NCBI RefSeq assembly: GCF_003854895.1
Contig: NZ_CP033966.1
Location: 868,001 to 932,000 of the forward strand
DNA from: Pigmentiphaga sp. H8
Lineage (GTDB): Bacteria > Pseudomonadota > Gammaproteobacteria > Burkholderiales > Burkholderiaceae_B
Direction: 5' to 3'
Length of the DNA stretch: 64,000 nt
Below, piece by piece: positions 32,558 through 41,590 of the stretch. The position numbers were made by a program, and so were the translations under genes. Position 1 is the stretch's first letter. Every line of letters begins with the position of its first letter. Under the pieces are notes generated by a model, which was not told the DNA's origin, did no database searches, and saw nothing but the letters and a program-made list of their open reading frames with translations.

Positions 32558-33469
32558 ATGGAAGCCAAGTGGCTCGAAGATTTCATCGCGCTGGCCGAAA
32601 CCCGTTCGTTTTCGCGGGCGGCCGAGCTGCGACACATCACGCAGCCTGCCTTCTCGCGCCGCATCCAGGCCCTGGAGGCCTGGGTCGGCACCGATCTGGT
32701 CGACCGCGCCGTCTATCCCACCCGCCTGACGCCCGCCGGCGAGACCTTCCGCGCCGAGGCCATCGCCATGCTGGCCAAGCTGGACGAGACCCGGGCCATG
32801 CTGCGCGGCATGCGCCCCGCCTCGCAGGCGGTGATCGATTTCGCCGTGCCCCATACCCTGTCGCTGACCTTCTTTCCGCGCTGGCTGAGCCGCATCCGGG
32901 CCGAAGCCGGCCTGCCGGACTTCACGGCCCGCCTGATGGCGCTGAACGTGCACGACGCCGCCATCAGCCTGGTCCAGGGCGGCAGCGACCTGGTCATGGT
33001 CTATTACCATCCCCGCCTGCCGGTCCAGCTCGATCCGCGCCACTACGACATGCTGGTACTGGGCAGCGAGGCGGTCTACCCCTATGCGCGCGGCAAGCCC
33101 GACGGCATGCCGGAGTACGTGCTGGGCGAGGGCGGCCCGGTGCCCTACCTGGCCTATGCGCCCAACGCCTACCTGGGCCGCATCGTCGACCTGATCCTGG
33201 CGCGCGCTCAGCCCCGGCCGCCGCTGGACGAGCGCTATGAAACCGACATGGCCGAGGGCCTGAAGGCCATGGCGCTCGAAGGCCACGGCGTGGCTTTCCT
33301 GCCCGAGAGCGCGGTCACCCGCGAGGTCGCCTCGGGCCGCCTGGCCTGCGCGGGCGAGGCCTATACCGAGACCATGGAGATCCGGCTCTACCGCGAGCGC
33401 GCGCCGGCCAGCGCCCCCGCCAAGCCGCTGGTCGACGCCCTGTGGGGCTACCTGTCGGGAACGCGCTAG
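32558..33469 (+). CDS. LysR-family regulator, HypT-like
   Basis: A 303-residue regulator whose N-terminus (METKWLEDF-like MEAKWLEDFIALAETRSFSR, then ITQPAFSRRIQALEAWVGTD) is that of the HypT/YjiE group, hypochlorite-responsive in E. coli. Recognition helix and effector domain are complete. It lies 147 bp upstream of aspA in the same direction. That gap has repeated CCAATGC/GCATTGG motifs, so control of aspA is the simplest idea. The oxidant-sensing role is known only for E. coli HypT and is not shown here. Confidence 0.85.
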   Translation: MEAKWLEDFIALAETRSFSRAAELRHITQPAFSRRIQALEAWVGTDLVDRAVYPTRLTPAGETFRAEAIAMLAKLDETRAMLRGMRPASQAVIDFAVPHTLSLTFFPRWLSRIRAEAGLPDFTARLMALNVHDAAISLVQGGSDLVMVYYHPRLPVQLDPRHYDMLVLGSEAVYPYARGKPDGMPEYVLGEGGPVPYLAYAPNAYLGRIVDLILARAQPRPPLDERYETDMAEGLKAMALEGHGVAFLPESAVTREVASGRLACAGEAYTETMEIRLYRERAPASAPAKPLVDALWGYLSGTR

Positions 33470-33494
33470 GCTTTCCGCGCCCGGGCATTTTCCT

Positions 33495-33564
33495 GGCAAT
33501 GCAAAAAAAACATTGGCCAATGCGAACACGGCATTGGCGCTATCGCGGAGCGCCTGCCTATAGT
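33495..33564 (+). promoter_or_regulatory. aspA control region: inverted repeats and -10 box
   Basis: The motif GCATTGG or its complement occurs repeatedly: GGCAATGC (33495-33502), the palindrome ATTGGCCAAT (33512-33521), and CCAATGC/GCATTGG (33517-33523 with 33531-33537, 7-bp gap). A -10-like TATAGT lies at 33559-33564. Spacing fits a LysR tetramer just upstream of the aspA promoter. Confidence 0.55.
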
Positions 33565-33616
33565 GTTTTCCATCGGGCGCCGCATGGTGCGGCGGCCTTT
33601 CCGATGGACATCGAAC

Positions 33617-35050
<1,434 letters not shown>

Positions 35051-35111
35051 TTTCCGCATACCCGCGATCATCGCGTCAAAAGGAATTTCTCCGATTCAAG
35101 ATAGTTGCCGC

Positions 35112-35199
35112 CGATCCAGGGCACAGCGGGTCCGGCTTCGCCGGTCCGCCAGTGCCGCCCCCGGGGGGGCACGCGAAGCGTGTAGGGGGGAGCCCCCAT
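35112..35199. repeat. intergenic repeat family B, single unit
   Basis: One unit with GGTCCGG-CTTCG-CCGG(T)CC, the shared CCGGTCCGCCAGTGCCGCC (35141-35159), then a C7/G7 hairpin and a CACGCGAAGCGTGTAGGGGG tail. It stands between aspA and gltI, after the aspA stop, where it could act as a terminator. Confidence 0.85.
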
Positions 35200-35202
35200 T
35201 TG

Positions 35203-35232
35203 TTGCTACACTCGGCCGACATTAGCTATTAG
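35203..35232 (+). promoter_or_regulatory. candidate gltI promoter
   Basis: TTGCTA at 35203-35208 and TATTAG at 35227-35232 are 18 bp apart and sit between the repeat and the gltI ribosome site GGAAGGGGG. It is the most AT-rich stretch of this gap. Confidence 0.45.
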
Positions 35233-35250
35233 TTACGGAAGGGGGATTCC

Positions 35251-36156
35251 ATGAAGAAGCTCGTGCTGCTCTCCGCCGCGCTGACCCTGGTCGCCGCGTC
35301 GTCTGTATCGGCGCAAGACCTGACTGGCCGGCTCAAGAAGATCAAGGACTCGGGGACGCTGACGCTCGGCTATCGCGATTCCTCCATTCCCTTTTCCTAC
35401 CTGGACGACAACCAGAAGTCCATCGGCTACTCGATGGACATCTGCTACAAGATCGCCGATGCGGTCAAGAGCCACCTGAAGCTGCCCAAGCTCAACATCG
35501 CGCTTTCCCCGGTCACCTCGGCCACCCGCATCCCCCTCATTGCCAACGGCACGGTCGACCTCGAGTGCGGGTCCACCACCAACAACGCCGAGCGCCAGCA
35601 GCAGGTGTCGTTCGCGCCGACCACGTTCGTGACGGCCACGCGCTTCGTCGCCAAGAAAAGCTCGAAACTGAACGATCTTTCCGACTTCAAGGGTAAGACC
35701 GTCGTGTCGACGGCCGGCACCAGCAACCTGAAGTGGCTGACCGAGACCAACGGCAAGGAAAGCCTGGGCATGCAGATCATCCCGGCCAAGGACCATGCCG
35801 ATGCCTTCCTGATGGTCGACAGCGGTCGCGCCGCGGCGTTCTTCATGGACGACATCCTGCTGTACGGACTGGTGGCCAATTCCAAGAGCCCGGACCAGTG
35901 GATGGTCAGCAGCAAGGCCTATACCGTCGAGCCCTATGGCATGATCGAGCCCAAGGACGACCCCGCGTTCAAGAAGGTGGTGGACGACGCGGTCGTGGCG
36001 TTGATGAAATCCGGCGAGGTCGAGAAGCTCTACCAGAAGTGGTTCAACTCGCCCATCCCGCCGCGCAACGTCAACCTGAAGGTGCCGATGAGCGACGCGC
36101 TCAAGAAGGTCATCGCCAACCCGACCGATTCGGGCGATCCAGCGGCCTATCGCTGA
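35251..36156 (+). CDS. gltI: glutamate/aspartate ABC transporter, periplasmic binding protein
   Basis: A 301-residue binding protein with a signal peptide of 21 residues (KKLVLLSAALTLVAASSVSA). The GltI pattern is clear: GRLKKIKDSGTLTLGYRDSS at the start, PFSYLDDNQKSIGYSMDICYKIAD, and VDLECGSTTNNAERQQQVSF. It delivers glutamate and aspartate to GltJKL. A strong ribosome site (GGAAGGGGG) is present. A hairpin at 36214-36236 between gltI and gltJ may raise the amount of this protein over the membrane parts. Confidence 0.93.
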   Translation: MKKLVLLSAALTLVAASSVSAQDLTGRLKKIKDSGTLTLGYRDSSIPFSYLDDNQKSIGYSMDICYKIADAVKSHLKLPKLNIALSPVTSATRIPLIANGTVDLECGSTTNNAERQQQVSFAPTTFVTATRFVAKKSSKLNDLSDFKGKTVVSTAGTSNLKWLTETNGKESLGMQIIPAKDHADAFLMVDSGRAAAFFMDDILLYGLVANSKSPDQWMVSSKAYTVEPYGMIEPKDDPAFKKVVDDAVVALMKSGEVEKLYQKWFNSPIPPRNVNLKVPMSDALKKVIANPTDSGDPAAYR

Positions 36157-36213
36157 TGCGGAGCCGGCCGGCCAGCCAGCCGGCCATGCGCCTCGGATGA
36201 TCAAGCAGGACTC

Positions 36214-36236
36214 CAGGGGACCCGAGCGGTCCCCTG
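36214..36236 (+). terminator. hairpin between gltI and gltJ (attenuator or mRNA stabiliser)
   Basis: CAGGGGACC (36214-36222) pairs perfectly with GGTCCCCTG (36228-36236) over a 5-nt loop, followed by TTTC. The short T-run is weak, so partial termination or protection of the gltI message from 3' decay is likely. It would explain a surplus of binding protein over permease. Confidence 0.6.
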
Positions 36237-36287
36237 TTTCCATGGGGCCGGCGCTGTGCCGGGCCGGGTAAGCACGGCGGAGCCGCG

Positions 36288-37040
36288 ATGAACTACAACT
36301 GGAACTGGAAGATATTCTGGGAACTGTCACCCGACGGCCAGGGTACCTACATGGATACGCTGCTGTCGGGCCTGCAATGGACGCTGGCCACGGCGCTGGC
36401 GGCATGGGTGATCGCCTTCGTGCTGGGCTCCATCGTCGGCGTGGTACGCACCACGCAGGTCAAGTGGGCCGTCCGCCTGGCCGGGGCCTATGTGGAGCTG
36501 TTCCGCAACATCCCGCTGCTGGTGCAGCTTTTCCTGTGGTATTTCGTGTTGCCTGAACTGCTGCCCGAGGCGCTGGGCAACGCCATCAAGCAGATCGCGC
36601 CGCCGTGGGGCGCGTACTGGCCGGCGGTGCTGTGCCTGGGGTTCTTCACCTCGTCGCGGGTGGCCGAGCAGGTGCGGGCCGGCATCGAGTCGCTGCCGCG
36701 CGGGCAGCGCATGGCGGCCACGGCGCTGGGGCTGCGCGGCACGCAGGTCTATCGCCATGTGCTGCTGCCCATCGCCTATCGGGTGATCCTGCCGCCGCTC
36801 ACGTCCGAGTTCATGAACATCATCAAGAACTCGTCGGTCGCCATGACGATCGGCCTGCTGGAGTTGACGGGCCGTGCCCGGTCGATGCAGGAGTTCAGCT
36901 TCCAGGTGTTCGAAGCCTTCGCGGCGGCCACGGTGCTGTACCTGATCGTCAGCCTGGTGGTCGTCACCTTCATGCGCTGGGTCGAGCGGCGTGTGGCCGT
37001 GCCCGGGTTCATCGGGCCCGCGCGCGACGGCTCGCACTGA
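36288..37040 (+). CDS. gltJ: glutamate/aspartate ABC transporter permease GltJ
   Basis: A 250-residue inner-membrane protein of the HisM/GltJ family. The N-terminal YNWNWKIFWELSPDGQGTYM is typical of GltJ; VELFRNIPLLVQLFLWYF and the EAA loop (ESLPRGQRMAATALGLRGTQ) that contacts the ATPase are intact. About five transmembrane helices are seen. The stop at 37040 is 11 bp before gltK. It forms the channel with GltK. Confidence 0.93.
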   Translation: MNYNWNWKIFWELSPDGQGTYMDTLLSGLQWTLATALAAWVIAFVLGSIVGVVRTTQVKWAVRLAGAYVELFRNIPLLVQLFLWYFVLPELLPEALGNAIKQIAPPWGAYWPAVLCLGFFTSSRVAEQVRAGIESLPRGQRMAATALGLRGTQVYRHVLLPIAYRVILPPLTSEFMNIIKNSSVAMTIGLLELTGRARSMQEFSFQVFEAFAAATVLYLIVSLVVVTFMRWVERRVAVPGFIGPARDGSH

Positions 37041-37051
37041 AGGGGGCGGAC

Positions 37052-37744
37052 ATGTTCGGCGATTTCGATTTCGACGTCATCTGGCGCACGGCGCCCTACC
37101 TGTTCAAGGAGGGCATGACCTTCACCCTGACGCTGACCGCGATGGCGACGGCGGGCGGCATCGTCTTCGGCACGTTGCTGGCGATGATGCGGCTGTCGCG
37201 CTTCGGCTGGCTGTCGGCCGTGGCGGGTACCTACGTGAATCTGATGCGTTCGCTGCCGCTCCTGCTGGTGATCTTCTGGTTCTATTTCCTCGTGCCCTAC
37301 ATCGGCGCGTGGATCATCGGGTCGTCCACGCCGATCAAGGTCGGCGCCTACTGGTCCTCGGTAATCACCTTCACGATGTTCGAGGCGGCCTTCTTCTGCG
37401 AGATCATGCGGGCCGGCATCCAGTCGATTTCGCGCGGGCAGACCTACGCCGCCTATGCGCTGGGCCTGAACTACTGGCAGGCCATGGGCAGCGTGATCCT
37501 GCCGCAGGCCTTCCGCAACATGATCCCTGTGTTGTTGACGCAGACGATCGTGCTGTTCCAGGACACGTCGCTGGTCTATGTGCTGTCGATCACGGATTTC
37601 CTGGGCGCGGCGTCGAAGGTGGCGCAGCGCGACGGGCGTCTGGTGGAGATGTATGTGTTCGCGGCGGTGGTGTATTTCATCATCTGCTTCGCCGCGTCGA
37701 GGCTGGTGCGGCGGTTGCAGCAGCGGGTGGCGATCGTCCGCTGA
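37052..37744 (+). CDS. gltK: glutamate/aspartate ABC transporter permease GltK
   Basis: A 230-residue HisM-type permease with FDFDVIWRTAPYLFKEGMTF at the start, YVNLMRSLPLLLVIFWFYFL and the EAA loop AGIQSISRGQTYAAYALGLN. Five membrane segments are visible. ATG 37052 follows an AGGGGGCGG ribosome site. It pairs with GltJ in the transporter membrane core. Confidence 0.93.
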   Translation: MFGDFDFDVIWRTAPYLFKEGMTFTLTLTAMATAGGIVFGTLLAMMRLSRFGWLSAVAGTYVNLMRSLPLLLVIFWFYFLVPYIGAWIIGSSTPIKVGAYWSSVITFTMFEAAFFCEIMRAGIQSISRGQTYAAYALGLNYWQAMGSVILPQAFRNMIPVLLTQTIVLFQDTSLVYVLSITDFLGAASKVAQRDGRLVEMYVFAAVVYFIICFAASRLVRRLQQRVAIVR

Positions 37745-37776
37745 CGGGGCCCGGAATACTTTCAGGAGAATCTCGA

Positions 37777-38511
37777 ATGATCGAGATCAAGCATGTGAGC
37801 AAGTGGTACGGGTCTTTCCAGGTGCTGGCCGATTGCTCGACTTCGGTGGCGACGGGCGAGGTGGTGGTGGTGTGCGGGCCCTCGGGGTCGGGCAAGTCGA
37901 CGTTGATCAAGACGGTCAATGCGCTGGAGCCGTTCCAGGAAGGGGAGATCGTGGTGGATGGCATTTCGGTGGGCGACGCGAAGACGGACCTGCCGAAGCT
38001 GCGATCGAAGGTGGGGATGGTGTTCCAGCATTTCGAGCTGTTTCCTCATCTGTCGGTCATGGACAATCTGACGCTGGCCCAGGTGAAGGTGTTGGGGCGG
38101 GGGAAGGATGAGGCGGTGGAACGGGCGCGCAAGCTGCTGGACCGGGTGGGGTTGAAGGCGCAGCAGGAGAAGTTTCCGGGGCAGTTGTCGGGAGGGCAGC
38201 AGCAGCGGGTGGCGATCGCGCGGGCGTTGTCGATGGATCCGGTCGCGATGCTGTTCGACGAGTCGACGTCGGCGCTGGATCCGGAGATGGTGAACGAGGT
38301 GCTGGATGTGATGGTGGATCTGGCCAAAGAGGGCATGACGATGATGGTGGTGACCCACGAGATGGGGTTCGCCAGGAAGGTGGCGCATCGGGTGGTGTTC
38401 ATGGATGGCGGGAGGATCGTGGAGGACACTGACAAGGATGCGTTCTTCGATCCGTCGGCGCAGCGGTCCGAGCGGGCGCGCCATTTCCTGTCGAAGATCT
38501 TGCCGCATTGA
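37777..38511 (+). CDS. gltL: glutamate/aspartate ABC transporter ATPase GltL
   Basis: A 244-residue polar amino acid uptake ATPase. Walker A is GPSGSGKST, Q-loop VFQHFELFPHL, signature LSGGQQQRVAIARAL, and H-loop VVTHEMGFA. Walker B reads MLFDESTSALDPE, with serine where nearly all relatives have proline (DEPTSALDPE); the catalytic glutamate is intact, so activity is expected. TTCAGGAGAAT precedes the start. Codon use in this gene is less C-rich and more G/T-ending than in its neighbours, but the family match is clear. Confidence 0.93.
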   Translation: MIEIKHVSKWYGSFQVLADCSTSVATGEVVVVCGPSGSGKSTLIKTVNALEPFQEGEIVVDGISVGDAKTDLPKLRSKVGMVFQHFELFPHLSVMDNLTLAQVKVLGRGKDEAVERARKLLDRVGLKAQQEKFPGQLSGGQQQRVAIARALSMDPVAMLFDESTSALDPEMVNEVLDVMVDLAKEGMTMMVVTHEMGFARKVAHRVVFMDGGRIVEDTDKDAFFDPSAQRSERARHFLSKILPH

Positions 38512-38549
38512 TTGGTAAGAGGGGAGGGCGACCTGTACGGCTGCTCCGC

Positions 38550-39470
38550 CTACCAGGACAATCCTTCTTCCCGCTCGCGCCGCCGGTGCGCGAAGCGTTC
38601 CGCCAGGAAGTCCACGAAGGCGGTGGTCTTGGCGGACAGGTTCTGGCGCTCGGGATACAGCGCGAAGATGTCGGCCGAGGGGGTGTGCCAGTCTTCCAGG
38701 ACGGCCACCAGCCTGCCCGAGCGCAGGTAGGCGCCGACCTCCCACTCCGAACGCATGATGATGCCGTGGCCTTCCAGGGCCCAGTACAGGGCGCTTTCGC
38801 CGTCGTTGGCGCTGAGCGGGCCGCGGACCTTGACGGTTTCGGTGCGGGTGCCCGAGCGCAGGTGCCAGGTGCCGTAGGCGGTGTCGCTTTCGCGGATGAC
38901 GATGCAGGGGTGGCGGGCCAGGTCGCGCGGGGATGCGGGTGGCGGGTGGCGCTTCAGGTAGATGGGCGAGGCGCACAGCAGGCGGCGGTTGGAGGCGATC
39001 TTGCGGGCGGTCAGGCGGGCGTCGGGCAGGTCGCCGATGCGGATGCAGACGTCGAAGGATTCGTCCAGCAGGCTGGCGGGGCGGTCGGTCAGGTGGAGCT
39101 GGGCCTGGACGGCGGGGAAGCGCTTGAGGAAGTCGGAAAGGGCGGGGGCGATGTGGTGGCGGCCGAAGCCCAGGGTGGCGTTGATGCGCAGCAGGCCGCG
39201 GGGTTCGTCGCGGCTGCGGCCGACCGTGTGTTCGAGTTCCTCGACGTCGGCCAGGATGCGGTTGCCTTCGCGCAGGTAGAGTTCGCCCTCGTGAGTCAAC
39301 GCGATGCGGCGGGTGGTGCGGTTGAGCAGGCGCACGCCCAGGCGCTGCTCCAGCCGCTGCAGGCGCTTGCTGACGGCGGGGGTGGACAGGCCCAGTTCGC
39401 GGGCGGCGGCCGACAGGCTGCCGTGGCGGATCAGGAGCGAGAAGAAAGCGAGGTCGGAGATGGTGTCCAT
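38550..39470 (-). CDS. LysR-family regulator (DmlR-like)
   Basis: A 306-residue regulator of the CrgA/DmlR branch: SDLAFFSLLIRHGSLSAAAR, LGLSTPAVSKRLQRLEQRLG, LLNRTTRRIALTHEGELY. The effector domain has RINATLGFGRHHIAPALSDF and CIRIGDLPDARLTARKI. The start MDTIS at 39470 leaves 141 bp to the divergent dmlA-like gene, the same gene arrangement as dmlR-dmlA of E. coli, so activation by D-malate or tartrate is inferred. The gap contains several GTTCAA repeats. Confidence 0.88.
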   Translation of the reverse strand: MDTISDLAFFSLLIRHGSLSAAARELGLSTPAVSKRLQRLEQRLGVRLLNRTTRRIALTHEGELYLREGNRILADVEELEHTVGRSRDEPRGLLRINATLGFGRHHIAPALSDFLKRFPAVQAQLHLTDRPASLLDESFDVCIRIGDLPDARLTARKIASNRRLLCASPIYLKRHPPPASPRDLARHPCIVIRESDTAYGTWHLRSGTRTETVKVRGPLSANDGESALYWALEGHGIIMRSEWEVGAYLRSGRLVAVLEDWHTPSADIFALYPERQNLSAKTTAFVDFLAERFAHRRREREEGLSW

Positions 39471-39611
39471 CGTTAACTTCAGTTCAACAATGGTTTTTAT
39501 CTCGTTCAATTATGAAGGGCAAGCGCGAGATACACTTGATCCATTCCATCCCGCGCCGGTTTCCGCGGCAGGCTTGCGTGCCGGCGCCACCACGACGAGG
39601 ACGTTTCATCC

Positions 39612-40679
39612 ATGGCCCACCGCATTGCAGTAATACCCGGCGACGGCATCGGCACCGAGGTCGTTCCAGAAGGCTTGCGTGTGCTGGAGGCGGCGGCGTC
39701 GCGCTTCGGCATCGGGCTGTCGTTCGACCGTTTCGACTTCGCCTCGTGCGCGTACTACGCCCGGCATGGCGCCATGCTGCCCGACGACTGGAAGGAGCAG
39801 ATCGGCGGCCATGACGCGATCTTCTTCGGCGCGGTGGGCTGGCCGGCCACGGTGCCGGACCACGTCTCGCTGTGGGGCTCGCTGCTGAAGTTCCGCCGCG
39901 AGTTCGACCAGTACGTGAACCTGCGTCCCGTGCGGCTGATGCCCGGCGTGCCGTCGCCGCTGGCCAACCGCAAGCCGGGCGACATCGATTTCTACGTGGT
40001 GCGCGAGAACACCGAGGGCGAGTATTCCAGCGTGGGCGGCCGCATGTTCGAAGGCACCGAGCGCGAGGTCGTGCTGCAGGAAACGGTCATGACGCGCACC
40101 GGGGTCGACCGGGTGCTGAAGTTCGCCTTCGACCTGGCGGCGTCGCGGCCGCGCAAGCACCTGACCTCGGCCACCAAGTCCAACGGCATCGCCATCAGCA
40201 TGCCGTACTGGGACGAGCGGGTGGAGGCGATGGCGGGCAAGTATGGCGACGTACGCGTGGACAAGTTCCACATCGACATCCTGACCGCCAATTTCGTGCT
40301 GCATCCCGACTGGTTCGACGTGGTGGTGGCCTCCAACCTGTTCGGCGACATCCTGTCGGACCTGGGGCCCGCCTGCACCGGCACGATAGGCATCGCGCCC
40401 TCGGCCAACCTGAATCCCGACCGCCGCTTCCCGTCGCTGTTCGAGCCGGTGCACGGCTCGGCGCCCGACATCGCCGGCAAGGGCGTGGCCAATCCCATCG
40501 CGCAGATCTGGTCGGGCGCGTTGATGCTGGAGTTCCTGGGCCACAAGGCGGCGCACGACGCCATCCTGTCGGCCATCGAGACCGTGCTGTCCGACGGTCC
40601 GCGCACGCCCGACATGGGCGGCAAGGCGGTCACGTCCGATGTCGGCAAGGCGGTGGCGGAACTCGTCGCGAAAAGCTAG
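39612..40679 (+). CDS. dmlA: tartrate dehydrogenase / decarboxylating D-malate dehydrogenase
   Basis: A 355-residue beta-decarboxylating dehydrogenase related to isopropylmalate dehydrogenase. HRIAVIPGDGIGTEVVPEGL begins it; the DmlA/TtuC signature LWGSLLKFRREFDQYVNLRP supplies substrate arginines, with YVVRENTEGEYSSVGGRM and the metal Asp region NLFGDILSDLGPACTGTIG. It oxidises D-malate or tartrate with NAD+ to pyruvate plus CO2 or oxaloglycolate. It is divergent from a DmlR-like LysR gene and 8 bp upstream of a dehalogenase-like gene, with which it forms an operon. Confidence 0.9.
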   Translation: MAHRIAVIPGDGIGTEVVPEGLRVLEAAASRFGIGLSFDRFDFASCAYYARHGAMLPDDWKEQIGGHDAIFFGAVGWPATVPDHVSLWGSLLKFRREFDQYVNLRPVRLMPGVPSPLANRKPGDIDFYVVRENTEGEYSSVGGRMFEGTEREVVLQETVMTRTGVDRVLKFAFDLAASRPRKHLTSATKSNGIAISMPYWDERVEAMAGKYGDVRVDKFHIDILTANFVLHPDWFDVVVASNLFGDILSDLGPACTGTIGIAPSANLNPDRRFPSLFEPVHGSAPDIAGKGVANPIAQIWSGALMLEFLGHKAAHDAILSAIETVLSDGPRTPDMGGKAVTSDVGKAVAELVAKS

Positions 40680-40687
40680 GGGCCGCC

Positions 40688-41587
40688 ATGTCCGAGATCT
40701 CGCTCTTCAACGACCGGCTGCAGCATTTCCACGTCAATGGCGTGGACATCGCCGCGCGCGTGGGCGGCACCGGGCCGGCGCTGCTGCTGATGCACGGACA
40801 TCCCCAGTCCCACGCCATGTGGCACAAGCTGTGGGCCCGGCTGACCAACCGCTACACCTGCGTCGCCATCGACCTGCGCGGCTACGGCGACAGCGGCATG
40901 CCGGCGGACGAGCCGGCCGGGCACGAGGCCTTCTCCAAGCGGACGATGGCGGTGGACGCGGTGGAGGTGATGCGCTGCATCGGCTACGAGACCTTCGGCG
41001 TGCTGGCCCACGATCGCGGGGCGCGCGTCGCGCACCGGCTGGCGCTGGACCATGCCGAGCGGATCGAGCGCATGATGCTGCTGGACATCGCGCCCACGCT
41101 GGACATGTACGAGGGCACCACGCGCGGTTTCGCGCAGGCCTACTACCACTGGTTCTGGCTGATCCAGCCGGCGCCTTTCCCCGAGCAGCTGATCGGTTCC
41201 GATCCGGCCTTCTACCTGCGTTCGGTCATGGGCGGGCGCCATGCGGGCCTGGCTCCCTTCACCGGCCACGCGATGGCCGAGTACGAACGCTGCGCGCGCC
41301 ATCCGCACTGGGCGCACGCGATCTGCGAGGACTATCGCGCGGCTGCCACCATCGACCTGGAACACGACCGCGCCGACCGCGGCCAGGGCAATCGGGTGGA
41401 TTGTCCGCTGCGGGTCCTGTGGGGCGGAAAAGGGGTGGTGGGGCGCTATTTCGACGTGCTGGACCTGTGGCGCAGGCAGGCCTCGCAGGTCGATGGCCGG
41501 GCGCTGGACTGCGGCCACTACATCGCCGAGGAAGCGCCGGACGCCCTGTGGGCCGAGATCGAGTCGTTCTGGCCGTCGGGCGACTAA
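40688..41587 (+). CDS. haloacetate (fluoroacetate) dehalogenase-like alpha/beta hydrolase
   Basis: A 299-residue alpha/beta hydrolase. The residues of fluoroacetate dehalogenase are retained: nucleophile Asp109 with Arg110 and Arg113 in LAHDRGARVAHRL (D110/R111/R114 in the Rhodopseudomonas enzyme), His154 and Trp155 in YYHWFWLIQPAP (H155/W156), Tyr216 in CEDYRAA (Y219), and His277 in DCGHYIAEEAPD. Asp rather than Ser as nucleophile excludes an ordinary esterase. Predicted reaction: haloacetate to glycolate and halide. It is 8 bp after the dmlA-like gene. A 2-halo-acid close to malate is an alternative substrate. Confidence 0.86.
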   Translation: MSEISLFNDRLQHFHVNGVDIAARVGGTGPALLLMHGHPQSHAMWHKLWARLTNRYTCVAIDLRGYGDSGMPADEPAGHEAFSKRTMAVDAVEVMRCIGYETFGVLAHDRGARVAHRLALDHAERIERMMLLDIAPTLDMYEGTTRGFAQAYYHWFWLIQPAPFPEQLIGSDPAFYLRSVMGGRHAGLAPFTGHAMAEYERCARHPHWAHAICEDYRAAATIDLEHDRADRGQGNRVDCPLRVLWGGKGVVGRYFDVLDLWRRQASQVDGRALDCGHYIAEEAPDALWAEIESFWPSGD

Positions 41588-41590
41588 GGC

